From positions 112,515 through 176,514 of the forward strand of contig NZ_JAHGAJ010000003.1 of assembly GCF_030248535.1 (NCBI RefSeq): 64,000 nucleotides of DNA, given 5' to 3'. A program made the position numbers and the translations under genes. Origin of the DNA: Vibrio sp. D404a. GTDB lineage: Bacteria > Pseudomonadota > Gammaproteobacteria > Enterobacterales > Vibrionaceae. A model generated the notes under the pieces. The model ran no database searches. It saw nothing but the letters and a program-made list of their open reading frames with translations, and was not told the DNA's origin. This document shows, in pieces, positions 27,390-36,808 of this stretch (positions are counted from its first letter, which is position 1; every line of letters starts with the position of its first letter).

Positions 27390-28154
27390 TTACGCCAAAG
27401 CAGTGTCCTTAACGCAGCGAGCTTCAATGTTGTCGTTATCAATTGTACATAGAACCAAGCACTCCTCTTTAGAGTTCGCCAAAGTTGCACGATTACCGTC
27501 AGCTCCCCATATCGAGTTTTTACCACATGTATCCCAGCCACCAGTCACCGATATATGGTTACTTAGCAGCACAAGCAAGTTATGCGTAGAAGCGATATCA
27601 GACAGTAATTTAGAGTCTGGTTCGAAACCCATTTCAGAGATTAGTGCACTCACCAAATACACATCAGCACCCATTGTTTTGGCTCTTGTAGAGTGGAGCG
27701 GCTCAATAAAATCAGCACAGATAGCCAGCGCAATCTGATTACCCTTTAGTTGAAAGTGATAATCTCGCTCTCCTCGTGAACAATATACCTCTTCACCAGA
27801 ATGCAGATATTGCTTGGAGTAAAACTCAACCTTTCCATCAGGGAAACAAATCACGGAGCCAATGGTTGGTTTGGAAGGTGCTGAACCATTCAGAGGACAG
27901 CCAGCAATCACAACAACTTCGTGTGTTACCGCAGCTTGCGACAGCTCTGTGAAAGCAGAAGGTTGTGGGTCAAACGCCAAATCAGAAGCAAGTTCAAGCT
28001 CGTAGCCAGTAAGAGAAAGTTCAGGGAATACCACAACATCTGCGTTCTGCTGAGAAGATCGCTCAATAGCACTGATGTGGTGCTTCAAGTTCGTCGATAC
28101 GTCGCCTTTGGTAACAGGCATCTGCGGTAAGCTGATAATAATACTACTTTTCAA
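27390..28154 (-). CDS. Carbon-nitrogen hydrolase (nitrilase superfamily)
   Basis: 254 residues with the complete catalytic set: Glu45 in VVFPELSLTGYE, Lys114 in YSKQYLHSGEE, and Cys146 in LAICADF. SD GGAGGAGG upstream. The subfamily acts on amides or nitriles of small molecules, as in NIT/omega-amidase-like proteins; no specific substrate can be given. Part of the minus-strand enzyme array. Confidence 0.9.
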   Translation of the reverse strand: MKSSIIISLPQMPVTKGDVSTNLKHHISAIERSSQQNADVVVFPELSLTGYELELASDLAFDPQPSAFTELSQAAVTHEVVVIAGCPLNGSAPSKPTIGSVICFPDGKVEFYSKQYLHSGEEVYCSRGERDYHFQLKGNQIALAICADFIEPLHSTRAKTMGADVYLVSALISEMGFEPDSKLLSDIASTHNLLVLLSNHISVTGGWDTCGKNSIWGADGNRATLANSKEECLVLCTIDNDNIEARCVKDTALA

Positions 28155-28315
28155 GTTTCCTCCTCCAACATGACTTTCAAAATGATCGCTGCAGAGTATA
28201 GAAAACCATCAATGAGCTCCAGAATAGGCACTTCACGTTTTGATTTAGCGCACAATGAAATTGCCAAGAGTTATGATTCAGATGAAATCATCACGGAAAC
28301 CGTTAATAGTGATGG

Positions 28316-29107
28316 TTAAACGCTATTCAGATTGACTGCTTCAGACGCCACTTCATTAATCTTGCCACTTAATCGCTGGTAGAGTTCTATCGCATCTGGT
28401 TTTGATGTGAGCGTTCCGCATGCAAATAAGTACGCAAACTCAATATCGTGTTGTTGGTTGGGATAATGCTCTTTCGCAGCTTGGGCACATTGAGCTAAAT
28501 CGATATACCAACTCCCGTCTTTAGCTGCGATAAAATAGTATGCTGCCCTTACTAACTTCTTGCCGATGATCTTCGCAACTGCTTTATCGTCCATTTTAGA
28601 GAAGCTATCAGCCATTTGATCCAAGAACACTGGTAGGTCCCCATTTAGAGCAAGGGCTATATCTAACTTCGGCTTATGCATAGTGAAGGAAACCGCTCTG
28701 TCATTACCCCATACACAGCAACAACAGTGTTTAAGCCAAAACTGCCAGTAGTAAAGCTCTTCTGGTTTTTGAATGGTATTGAGATAACCCGGATCGATAT
28801 CGATCTTACTGAACTCAGGGTGACGATTGGGAATTGCAGTGCTTAGCTCGTGGAATATCCGCTTTGCTGATTCTGTAATTGGTGTATTGAGAATAATAGA
28901 GACATCAAGATCTGAACGACCTACGACAGCCGTACCTCTTGGGACGCTTCCATACAAATAAATTCCATCAATTTGCTCTGGAAATCGTTGAGTCAGTTGT
29001 TGCACCACACTGTCGACGACGGGTTTAAACTCAGGTTGAATCTTATCAACCGAATAATCATTGCGGATAAATCCCTGCTCATCGAGACCAGTATCTTCGT
29101 TATGCAT
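28316..29107 (-). CDS. Nucleotidyltransferase domain protein, aminoglycoside-adenylyltransferase-like
   Basis: 263 residues from ATG 29107 (AAGGAT upstream); a start at 29149 is possible. Signature YLYGSVPRGTAVVGRSDLDV has the GS and DxD metal residues of polymerase-beta-type nucleotidyltransferases, and a C-terminal helical part resembles ANT/AadA-like enzymes. An unusual run of four cysteines follows (LKHCCCCVWGND). Whether it modifies antibiotics is unknown; many chromosomal members do not. Confidence 0.82.
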   Translation of the reverse strand: MHNEDTGLDEQGFIRNDYSVDKIQPEFKPVVDSVVQQLTQRFPEQIDGIYLYGSVPRGTAVVGRSDLDVSIILNTPITESAKRIFHELSTAIPNRHPEFSKIDIDPGYLNTIQKPEELYYWQFWLKHCCCCVWGNDRAVSFTMHKPKLDIALALNGDLPVFLDQMADSFSKMDDKAVAKIIGKKLVRAAYYFIAAKDGSWYIDLAQCAQAAKEHYPNQQHDIEFAYLFACGTLTSKPDAIELYQRLSGKINEVASEAVNLNSV

Positions 29108-29228
29108 AAAATCCTTATCATTCAACGACGTGTTTGTTGCTACAAGCATACCCTACAAATCACCAACTTCGGACACTAGTTTCTACATCACTGAGTTTTT
29201 TTACATTACTCAATAATGATGGGATGTG

Positions 29229-29816
29229 TTAGGTGTTTAGGCTATTCCAGCGGTCAAGGTCGGCTTTGGTATCAATGTCGACCTCAGCATTCTTTACCTG
29301 TATAGCTTTCACTGCGTCTACAGTATGAAGGATTTTTTTGGCCCCGCTATCGCCACTCAATGACATCAATTTCGAAAAATATCGCTTAGGAAAAAGTGCA
29401 GGCACGCCACATTGACCAGCGTATTGAGCACAAACAATCTGACTACCGTCGTATTCGGAAACAAGCAATTTGAACGTTTCGGATGTTAATGCCACTTGGT
29501 CTGCGAGAGTCACCAATATCGCGTCATAATCATCTGCTAAGCAGCCAACGCCGAATGCGATAGAGTGACCAATGCCAAGACTCCATTCAGAACAATAAAG
29601 TAGCTTACATGGAGGTACTAACGCCTGGCGTTGTGCATGTTCAATGTCATCGTGCCAGCGCCCAGTAACCACGTAAACATCGCCAACCTCAGTTGTTGTG
29701 GCGTTCACAATAGAGTGAGACAAAAGACTGTCCCCTGAACTCATTTGAGCGAGCAGCTTACAGCCATTAAACCTTTGGCTTCGGCCTGCCGCTAAAATCA
29801 TGATTGCTAACTTCAT
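29229..29816 (-). CDS. MocA-like molybdopterin nucleotidyltransferase
   Basis: 195 residues. MILAAGRSQRFNGCKLL is the nucleotide-binding loop of the MobA/MocA family, followed by YDAILVTLADQVALT and CGVPALFPKRYFSKL. Such proteins add CMP to molybdopterin for the xanthine-oxidase class. The start follows the XdhC stop by three bases, and it ends the molybdenum hydroxylase operon, fitting that role. Confidence 0.9.
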   Translation of the reverse strand: MKLAIMILAAGRSQRFNGCKLLAQMSSGDSLLSHSIVNATTTEVGDVYVVTGRWHDDIEHAQRQALVPPCKLLYCSEWSLGIGHSIAFGVGCLADDYDAILVTLADQVALTSETFKLLVSEYDGSQIVCAQYAGQCGVPALFPKRYFSKLMSLSGDSGAKKILHTVDAVKAIQVKNAEVDIDTKADLDRWNSLNT

Positions 29817-29819
29817 CTT

Positions 29820-30860
29820 TTAGCTGGCTGCTCGTTTTAAGCTTTCGTTTTCGGGTAGCACGCCACTCAATGACGCAGCCGTTGTTTGGCTCATTGCCGC
29901 TTGGCACTCAGCAAGAATGGCCAAAGCGATGGTTTCAGGCAACTCGGCTCCAATATCCAACCCAGCAGGCCCTGAGAGTGGAACACGCAATTCATCGACC
30001 GCTACGCCTGACTGTGACAATACGCGATCTCGTCGGTTGATGGGCCCGAGTAAAGCGATGTAGCTCAGCGGCACACTCTTCAAAGCGAACAATGCTTTAC
30101 TATCTAACTCTACATTATGTGTCATCAGAATTGCCGCTTGCACCGTATGTTCTTTGCAATAGCATGTTAGTTCCTCTTCACTGCCGGCCAACCGCTGTTT
30201 CACTTCAGGGAAGTACTCTGGTCTTGCATTAGCAGGTCTCGGATCCCATATCGTGACTTCCCACCCTAACTGGAGAGCAATATTGGCCACAGGTCGTGCA
30301 TCAATCCCACCACCAGCAATAAGCAAGTGAGGCGGAGCCTCTACTTGCGTCGAAAGCCACAAACCCTTTTCATCTTTGATCAATTGACTGTTTGATGTTG
30401 TACTTCTGAACCGAACCGCACCTGTACTAAAGTTCGCATAAACTTCATCAATCGCTATTTTTTGAAGATACTCGCCCTTACGACGTTCTTTCATCGCGGC
30501 GAACAAATCGGGCAGGCAAAGATAATTGTTTTCACTAGAGATGGGTTGAAGCAATACATGGACCGTACCACCACACCCAATTCCTAACTGGAACGCAAGA
30601 TCGTCCTCGTCACTCCCATCATAGGTCAAGGTTTTTGGCTTTTTAGTGAGCATGACCTTACGTGCTTGCAAATGGATATCTGATTCTAAGCAGCCGCCAC
30701 TTAACATACCAAGCTGCTCACCCGAATCACTAAACAGCATCATTGCGCCTGCTTTTCGGTAAGCAGGCCCTTCCGTTTTGAACACCGTCCCCAATACCCA
30801 ATTAGATTGGTCTTTTCTGGGAAACCATTGCGACAGAATATGAAATAAGTGATTCGACAT
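29820..30860 (-). CDS. XdhC/CoxI family protein
   Basis: 346 residues from ATG 30860 (the longer frame to 30872 would put the SD at the start). Contains LGMLSGGCLESDIHL and GIGCGGTVHVLL of the XdhC N-terminal domain, a Rossmann-like part (LLIAGGGIDARPVANIALQ), and IALLGPINRRDRVL with VPLSGPAGLDIGAELPE. XdhC binds molybdenum cofactor and helps sulfurylate and insert it into hydroxylases. Middle gene of the operon, between the large subunit and MocA. Confidence 0.91.
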   Translation of the reverse strand: MSNHLFHILSQWFPRKDQSNWVLGTVFKTEGPAYRKAGAMMLFSDSGEQLGMLSGGCLESDIHLQARKVMLTKKPKTLTYDGSDEDDLAFQLGIGCGGTVHVLLQPISSENNYLCLPDLFAAMKERRKGEYLQKIAIDEVYANFSTGAVRFRSTTSNSQLIKDEKGLWLSTQVEAPPHLLIAGGGIDARPVANIALQLGWEVTIWDPRPANARPEYFPEVKQRLAGSEEELTCYCKEHTVQAAILMTHNVELDSKALFALKSVPLSYIALLGPINRRDRVLSQSGVAVDELRVPLSGPAGLDIGAELPETIALAILAECQAAMSQTTAASLSGVLPENESLKRAAS

Positions 30861-30902
30861 ATTACTTCCCATTCCCTTGTCTGTTATTTGTACTGCCTTA
30901 CC

Positions 30903-33092
30903 CTAGCCTTTAAGGTTAAGGGGCAATACATGCTGTCTTTTGCCGGTAAGGGCAGCAAACGCGTTTGCTACAGCGGGCGCAATAGGTGGAACACCCGGCT
31001 CGCCAACCCCAGTAGGTGCCTCTGCCGATGGTACGATATGAACTTCGACTTCCGGCATCTGGTTGATGCGTAGTACTTGATAGTCATGGAAGTTTGACTG
31101 ATTTACCGCGCCACCATCACCCAAAGTAATCGTACTCATTAGGGTTGGAGACAAACCAAAACCAACACTGCCTTCCATTTGTGCTTTGATGACATCTGGG
31201 TTTATTGCAACGCCACAATCGACCGCACACACCACTCTATCGACACTCAACATGCCATTTTTCATCGAAACTTGAGCGACCTGCGCGACATAGGTAGCAA
31301 ACGACTCATGAACAGCAACACCAAAGGCACTTCCTTCTGGTAGTGACTTACCCCAGCCAGCTTTTTCTGCCGCGAGTTTAAGGACACCTTGCCAACGAGG
31401 GTGTTTCTGTAACAGCTTCATTCGATACTCAACCGGATCTTTGCCTGCCTTCACGGCCAGCTCATCGATCATCGTTTCAACGGCAAATGCGGTGTGCGTA
31501 CTACCAACAGATCGCCACCATTGCACCGTAGGGCCCTCTTTAACCGTTGTTAATTCAAGAGAGAGGTTGGCAATGTCATAAGGGTTATTCGACGCGCCCT
31601 CGACCGAAGTCGCGTCAATGCCATCTTTGACCATAAAGGCTTCGAAAGCGGTGCCATGCAGAATAGACTGACCAACGATATGTTGCTGCCAAGCGTTGAT
31701 ATTGCCATCAGCATCTAAACCAGCTTTCACTCGATGGACATAAGCCGGTCTGAAGTAACCTGCGCGAGTGTCGTCTTCTCTACTCCAAACAAGCTTTATC
31801 GGCGTGCCCTTTTTCTGTTTTGCAATTTCGACGGTCTCTAATAAGTAATCCGATCTTGGGTTGGCTCTTCGTCCGAAACTACCACCAGCCAAAAGCATGT
31901 TTATCGTGACTTGCTCCGGCTTAATACCCAGTAAGTTTGCGATGTTCATCTGGTCGACTGTCTGAAGTTGTTCGCCATTCCAAACAGTACAAGCATCATC
32001 AGAAACTTGTGCGACACAGTTCATCGGCTCCATGGTTGCATGCGCCAAGAAAGGAAACTCATAGGTGTTATCAATCACAACGTCTGACGACTCGAGAGCT
32101 TTAACAGCATCACCATCAATTCGAGCTGGCAGTCCCGGTTTCTTTGAGAGTTCCGTGTACTCTTCCATTATCTGAACGGAGCTTTTTTTGAAGGCCTTAC
32201 TCTCATCCCAAGATGCAACGAGTAGGTCTCGCCCCTTTTTTGCGCTCCAATAATCAGTGGCTAATACAGCAACCCCAGTTGGAATGGTAATGACGTCAAC
32301 AACACCCGGAGAAGCTTTCGCGCTTTTAGAATCGACCGATTCCAGTGTCGCGCCGAATTTAGGCGCATGAAGCACCATAGCAGTCAGCATGTCAGGTAAT
32401 TTGAAATCTTGAGTAAATATCGCCGTGCCATTATTTTTCCCTGTATCTTTTCGACTGAGCTTGGTTCTACCAATCAAAGTAAAATCTTCTGGCGATTTAA
32501 GTGGGACGGTACTTGGGTCGGGAACTGGCATTTTGGCAGCCTCTTCGGCCAAGTCACCAAAACTGGCTTGTTTACTCCCATGGCTAACCACGCCCGAAGA
32601 GACAACAATTTCATCGGAACTTACGCCCCACTTTTTCGCAGCAGCAGCCACCAACATAGACTTGGCCACAGCACCGGCAGTTCGTAATTGCATGTAAGAG
32701 TTGGCGATTGCGGTACTACCGCCCGTTCCTTGCATAGGGCCCCACAACGTGTTGTTATAACGCGAAGCATCCGCCGGTGCACCCTCAGGCACCATTTGTT
32801 CCCATGCCGCATCTAATTCTTCAGCAACAAGTGTCGTTAACCCTGTGTAAGTTCCTTGACCCATTTCAACGTGTTTGATCATCACAGTCACGGTGTTATC
32901 ACTGCCAATACGAACGAACGCATTTGGTTCAAACGATACATCTGATGCCGACTGTTCGGATGCAAAGGCCTTTTGATTGGTTATCGAAACACCTAGAGTT
33001 AACCCTGCTCCAACACCACCGATCAATTTAAGAAAGTCACGGCGACTAGTAGCAACTTCTTGTGTTGCCATTGATAAAGACATTAAGCGCAT
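30903..33092 (-). CDS. Molybdopterin-binding subunit of an aldehyde/isoquinoline oxidoreductase-type hydroxylase (IorB-like)
   Basis: 729 residues. Tat signal with the twin-arginine motif [11 protein letters not shown] (Arg17-Arg18), so exported folded. Large-subunit blocks: [42 protein letters not shown], and ending [26 protein letters not shown] with the catalytic-type Glu. Matches the single-protein IorB type (two fused Moco domains), which oxidise aldehydes or N-heterocycles. The small iron-sulfur gene lies directly upstream (16 bases). Natural substrate unknown. Confidence 0.91.
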   Translation of the reverse strand: MRLMSLSMATQEVATSRRDFLKLIGGVGAGLTLGVSITNQKAFASEQSASDVSFEPNAFVRIGSDNTVTVMIKHVEMGQGTYTGLTTLVAEELDAAWEQMVPEGAPADASRYNNTLWGPMQGTGGSTAIANSYMQLRTAGAVAKSMLVAAAAKKWGVSSDEIVVSSGVVSHGSKQASFGDLAEEAAKMPVPDPSTVPLKSPEDFTLIGRTKLSRKDTGKNNGTAIFTQDFKLPDMLTAMVLHAPKFGATLESVDSKSAKASPGVVDVITIPTGVAVLATDYWSAKKGRDLLVASWDESKAFKKSSVQIMEEYTELSKKPGLPARIDGDAVKALESSDVVIDNTYEFPFLAHATMEPMNCVAQVSDDACTVWNGEQLQTVDQMNIANLLGIKPEQVTINMLLAGGSFGRRANPRSDYLLETVEIAKQKKGTPIKLVWSREDDTRAGYFRPAYVHRVKAGLDADGNINAWQQHIVGQSILHGTAFEAFMVKDGIDATSVEGASNNPYDIANLSLELTTVKEGPTVQWWRSVGSTHTAFAVETMIDELAVKAGKDPVEYRMKLLQKHPRWQGVLKLAAEKAGWGKSLPEGSAFGVAVHESFATYVAQVAQVSMKNGMLSVDRVVCAVDCGVAINPDVIKAQMEGSVGFGLSPTLMSTITLGDGGAVNQSNFHDYQVLRINQMPEVEVHIVPSAEAPTGVGEPGVPPIAPAVANAFAALTGKRQHVLPLNLKG

Positions 33093-33108
33093 AATCGTTC
33101 ACTCCATC

Positions 33109-33567
33109 TCACGACAACTTTGTTGAAGCTTGTTTGATTGCATTGCGAATACGAACATAGGTAGCGCATCTGCACACATTACCCGCCATAGCAGCATCAA
33201 TATCATCGTCCGTCGGGTTTGGGTTTTGCTCTAAAAGCGCAACTGCCGACATCACCTGACCTGATTGGCAATAACCGCATTGCGGGACCTGAAGTTCGTC
33301 CCACGCTTCTTGAACTACTTTTGCTGCAGGGCTCTCCACCCCTTCAATCGTAGTGATTTTTTGCCCAACCGCAGCTTGAACAGGTGTAATGCAAGAGCGA
33401 ATAGCCTGCCCATTCAGGTGAACAGTACATGCACCACACAATGACATGCCACAACCAAACTTAGTGCCCGTCATGGAGAGGTGATCTCGAATCACCCATA
33501 AGATTGGAGTATCTGGAGTTGCATCGACGCTTACATCGACACCATTTACGTTAAGAGTTAATGCCAT
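33109..33567 (-). CDS. Two [2Fe-2S]-binding small subunit of the hydroxylase (IorA-like)
   Basis: 152 residues. N-terminal plant-type cluster GCGMSLCGAC (Cys39, Cys44, Cys47), then the second cluster CGYCQSGQ and NVCRCATY. Passes electrons from the molybdenum subunit. No signal peptide, so it is probably carried out with its Tat-targeted partner. SD AGGAGAAG just before the ATG; first gene of the operon. Confidence 0.92.
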   Translation of the reverse strand: MALTLNVNGVDVSVDATPDTPILWVIRDHLSMTGTKFGCGMSLCGACTVHLNGQAIRSCITPVQAAVGQKITTIEGVESPAAKVVQEAWDELQVPQCGYCQSGQVMSAVALLEQNPNPTDDDIDAAMAGNVCRCATYVRIRNAIKQASTKLS

Positions 33568-33786
33568 GGAGCTTCTCCTGCTCGCCGAAATTTACATATA
33601 CACAGTCATAACCTAAGGCAAAAACCGCTGTGTATACTCCCTTCGATGTGGCTGATCTAAAAGAGCCATAGTGCAAATTATAGACAAGACTGGAAGCTAT
33701 GCTTAAAGTTGGAACGGGTTAATATCCAATTGTAAACGATTCGTATTATCGATAAAGTAAAGCCTTTAAATACAAATAAGTTATGG

Positions 33787-34956
33787 ATGATGACAAACGT
33801 TAAAAAGGCTTTACCTATCATATTCGCAGTCGGTGTTGGTTATGTCTCAGCTGCCTACTTTGATCCCACGCCGTCAACAAACACGATGTCTGTAGAGGTT
33901 TTTACTGAAGAACCACAGACACCGCCCGTCAAGACAATAGAGAGTAACGACGGTGCTTCAACTAATAGCGAACTATTGCCCAAACCTCCTGAAACGTTTC
34001 CAAAATTTGTCAAAGAAACCCTCGATGACTATGGTTTTGATTTGGCCAATCTTACTGAGCAGCAGTGGTCAGAATTCATAAGCTTATCGGCCATTGATTA
34101 CTTTTCAGAGCAACTTAGTCCAGAAGTCGTGCTTTACATTGCAATGACTCTCAACGACCAAGAACTGATAAGCAAACTTATTGATCAGGGTGTCGATATC
34201 GATAAGCGTGTAAAAATGCAAAATTTTAGCTATCCGCTACGTTTTGCAGCAGTAAACTCAAACATCGAGTTATTTTCGCAACTGGTTGATGCTTCACAAG
34301 ACATCAACGCAAAGATCTACAGTCCGCTGATTCGAATGATCAGTCGCTCCGATCAAGAAGTGAGTGTTCAGCGTGAGAAAATTGATTATCTACTCGCATC
34401 TGGTTACGAGCTCATAGATACCTTTAAACACATCATCCCGCTAGTCACTTTTGGTGATGCAAACAATAACCCATATATCTCTGAACAGCTGAGCAAACTT
34501 GACCCAAACCAAAAGGAAAGAGGCATTCTGGTTTTATCAAATTTGATTGCTTCTGGTGCCCGTGACGATCTAGTGATGACAATGATAAACAAGCTAGATC
34601 GTAACTTAGATGAGGAGGATGCTAGCAGTCTTATATTCACAGCTCTACGTTCAAACGCCATAACACAGGGCAATACCATCACGGCACTTTTCAACACAGG
34701 TATCGACCCAAACCTAAATGGTCCTACTGAAGTGCCCTTCGCTGCAACAGCATTTATGCAAGCCGTTACAGCAAAAAATGATAAGAGCTTTGACCAAGCT
34801 ATAGAGAAACTTGACGCCGTGGTGGCTGCTGGTGGGAAGCTAACCAACGATAGAGTAACAATAGAACTCGTCAACCAAGCCATCGACTCTTTCAAAAAGT
34901 CGAGCGAAGAAGCATACCCTGATAAATATCGAGTATTAGAAGCATACATAAAATAG
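33787..34956 (+). CDS. Exported or membrane-anchored protein with ankyrin-like repeats
   Basis: 389 residues. N-terminal hydrophobic segment (about 8-25) then a Pro/Thr-rich linker. The rest is helical with repeats reminiscent of ankyrins: DQELISKLIDQGVDID and then LRFAAVNSNIELFSQLVDASQDIN, with further GNTITALFNTGIDPNLNGP. Not clearly recognised beyond this. A perfect hairpin separates it from the convergent GTPase gene. Start could be either of two adjacent ATG codons. Confidence 0.6.
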   Translation: MMTNVKKALPIIFAVGVGYVSAAYFDPTPSTNTMSVEVFTEEPQTPPVKTIESNDGASTNSELLPKPPETFPKFVKETLDDYGFDLANLTEQQWSEFISLSAIDYFSEQLSPEVVLYIAMTLNDQELISKLIDQGVDIDKRVKMQNFSYPLRFAAVNSNIELFSQLVDASQDINAKIYSPLIRMISRSDQEVSVQREKIDYLLASGYELIDTFKHIIPLVTFGDANNNPYISEQLSKLDPNQKERGILVLSNLIASGARDDLVMTMINKLDRNLDEEDASSLIFTALRSNAITQGNTITALFNTGIDPNLNGPTEVPFAATAFMQAVTAKNDKSFDQAIEKLDAVVAAGGKLTNDRVTIELVNQAIDSFKKSSEEAYPDKYRVLEAYIK

Positions 34957-34987
34957 TTTAGAGTTAGGCACAGTGCCTAACTCTAAA
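34957..34987. terminator. Bidirectional terminator between convergent genes
   Basis: TTTAGAGTTAGGCAC and GTGCCTAACTCTAAA, separated by one base, form a perfect 15-bp arm palindrome that starts right after the stop codon of the plus gene and ends three bases before the end of the minus gene. No long T-run. Confidence 0.72.
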
Positions 34988-34989
34988 CA

Positions 34990-36198
34990 TCACTCTCCCC
35001 ATTTTGGAAATGGGTCTTCGAAGGTCAGCCAGTACTGCTGGCCTTCATCCATTTCTTTATCAGTTAACAAACAATCATTCAGTGCCTGTGTTAACCCGTC
35101 TTGATCAAGCCCTTGACCAATGAACACAAGCTCTTGTCGTTTATCACCAAATGGTTCTTGCCAATGCTGATAGATTGCTTCTAAATAATCGGGATCCGTT
35201 GGCCATTGATCTTTCGGGACTGATTGCCAAAACATACCGGCTAAACCATGGCGTGCGATACCACCCGCTTGGCTCCATTGCCCAACGAGTTCCGGCCTTG
35301 TTGCCAACCAAAAATACCCTTTCGACCGTATTAAGTTTCCGAAAGGACGCATCTCATGGAGTAGTCGATAGAACTTTTCTGGATGGAACGGTCGTCGCGC
35401 AACGAAATTAAAACTCGATATACCATACTCTTCTGTTTCAGGTATGTGCTCACCACGCATCTCCTTTAACCAGCCTGGAGCTTGTTGTGCTTGTTCAAAG
35501 TTAAATAGTCCTGTGTCTAGCACTGCATCAAGAGCAATTTCTCCGTTTGAGATAGGGATAATTTGAGCATGTGTATTGAGTGTTTTCAAAATTGCGATGA
35601 GTCTTTCTACTTCATTTTCACTCGCGAGATCGGTTTTACTGACGAGTATCACATCGGCAAACTCAACTTGATCGACGAGCAAATCAGATACACTTCTTTC
35701 GTCCTCTTCACCCAAAGATTCGCCCGCTTCACTTAACTGCTTTGCTTCATCATAGTCTTTTAGAAAATTGACGGCATCAACCACGGTAACCATTGTATCT
35801 AGACGAGCGACATCCGATAGTGACAGGCCATTATCATCAGCAAACGTAAATGTCTCGGCAACAGGTAACGGCTCAGAGATGCCCGTGGATTCAATTACTA
35901 GGTAATCAAACCTACCGTTTTGAGCAAGCTTCCCCACTTCTTCTAAAAGATCCTCTCTCAGTGTGCAGCAGATACACCCGTTACTCATCTCGATCAGTTT
36001 CTCTTCACTTCTATTTAAAGAGACTTCATCTTTAACAATCGTAGCGTCAATGTTTATTTCACTCATATCATTAACAATGACCGCGACTTTTCTATTCTGT
36101 CGATTATTGAGGATATGACTAAGTACTGTTGTCTTCCCCGCACCAAGAAAACCTGACAGTACGGTCACTGGCAGTCGATTTTTATTTAGTGTATCCAT
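34990..36198 (-). CDS. COG0523 (CobW/ZigA-type) GTP-binding zinc metallochaperone
   Basis: 402 residues. Walker [11 protein letters not shown] (about 15-24), metal site GCICC (Cys75-X-Cys77-Cys78), ESTGISEP and SKTD of the G3E GTPase, and a C-terminal domain ([42 protein letters not shown]). Such proteins hand zinc to client enzymes when zinc is short. A Zur-like box lies just upstream, and a zinc-independent DksA homologue is transcribed the other way. Confidence 0.92.
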   Translation of the reverse strand: MDTLNKNRLPVTVLSGFLGAGKTTVLSHILNNRQNRKVAVIVNDMSEINIDATIVKDEVSLNRSEEKLIEMSNGCICCTLREDLLEEVGKLAQNGRFDYLVIESTGISEPLPVAETFTFADDNGLSLSDVARLDTMVTVVDAVNFLKDYDEAKQLSEAGESLGEEDERSVSDLLVDQVEFADVILVSKTDLASENEVERLIAILKTLNTHAQIIPISNGEIALDAVLDTGLFNFEQAQQAPGWLKEMRGEHIPETEEYGISSFNFVARRPFHPEKFYRLLHEMRPFGNLIRSKGYFWLATRPELVGQWSQAGGIARHGLAGMFWQSVPKDQWPTDPDYLEAIYQHWQEPFGDKRQELVFIGQGLDQDGLTQALNDCLLTDKEMDEGQQYWLTFEDPFPKWGE

Positions 36199-36213
36199 GT
36201 GCTAGCCTTACAT

Positions 36214-36231
36214 TGTTACGTTATAACATAA
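36214..36231. promoter_or_regulatory. Zur-like operator between COG0523 and dksA-like genes
   Basis: Read on the minus strand the core is TGTTATAACGTAACA, which differs from the Zur consensus TGTTATANTATAACA by two bases; it is embedded in a near palindrome TTACGTTATAACATAA. It sits 16 bases from the COG0523 start and 90 from the divergent one. Confidence 0.7.
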
Positions 36232-36320
36232 CTCATTATAGTTTAAGCTCTATAGTTTTACAGCCATAGAAATATCCTTGTAGCAACACTGATGGACCCA
36301 ATAGATACTGGAGTAAGACA

Positions 36321-36746
36321 ATGGAAGACGAGAAACAACTCCTATTAACGGAAGAACAAGTTCTGGCCGCTCCAGATTCGGACTATATGAACAGAGACCA
36401 ACTCCGTTTCTTTGAACGTAAACTTCAAGAGTTGCATGAGACAACAAGGCTGCATATCGAACAGGCTAAGGGAAGCATCGTATCGCCGATGGAATTCAGT
36501 GATGATAACGATAGAGCCTCGAGCGAGGAGCAGTCAGCAATCGCGTTAAGAATTATAGACAGAGAACAGAAACTCTTGCCTAAAATTCAGCAATCAATAG
36601 AACGAATTCATACTGGTGAATATGGTTATTGCCTCGAATCGGGAGAGCCGATCGGAATACCTAGGTTGCTCGCGCGACCCACCGCTGAGTATTGTGCAGA
36701 AGTGAAGGCACAAAAAGAGACTAAGGAGCATCAATTTAGGGGTTAG
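36321..36746 (+). CDS. dksA2: DksA paralogue with incomplete zinc finger (DksA2-like)
   Basis: 141 residues. DksA architecture: N-terminal helices, coiled coil with tip motif D61-x-x-D64-x-A66 (as in DksA), and a C-terminal globular part. Where DksA has four zinc cysteines, only Cys104 and Cys125 remain; the others are Ser107 and Val128 (YGYCLESGEPIG and AEYCAEVK). This matches the zinc-independent DksA2 type, which can replace DksA during zinc starvation. Divergent from a COG0523 gene across a Zur-like box. Confidence 0.88.
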   Translation: MEDEKQLLLTEEQVLAAPDSDYMNRDQLRFFERKLQELHETTRLHIEQAKGSIVSPMEFSDDNDRASSEEQSAIALRIIDREQKLLPKIQQSIERIHTGEYGYCLESGEPIGIPRLLARPTAEYCAEVKAQKETKEHQFRG

Positions 36747-36757
36747 CACCAAAATAA

Positions 36758-36784
36758 AAAAGCTCCTGAATATCAGCAGCTTTT
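36758..36784. terminator. Terminator between dksA2-like and enoyl-CoA hydratase genes
   Basis: AAAGCTCCTGA and TCAGCAGCTTT pair with one internal mismatch and a three-base loop; flanked by A-runs on the left and TTTTC on the right, so it can act on both convergent transcripts. Confidence 0.75.
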
Positions 36785-36808
36785 CTTGGACTGGTGATCC
36801 ATGTTGAA

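Noticed and set aside
28170..28319. 50-codon plus-strand frame in the gap between nitrilase and nucleotidyltransferase genes
   Set aside because: No ribosome binding site upstream (the CCTCCT there is the antisense of the neighbour's SD) and no family match.
16627..29107. Chromosomal integron (superintegron) cassette array
   Set aside because: The mixture of small resistance-like genes suggests cassettes, but gaps are short or gene-overlapping, and no VCR-like attC repeats or integrase were seen.
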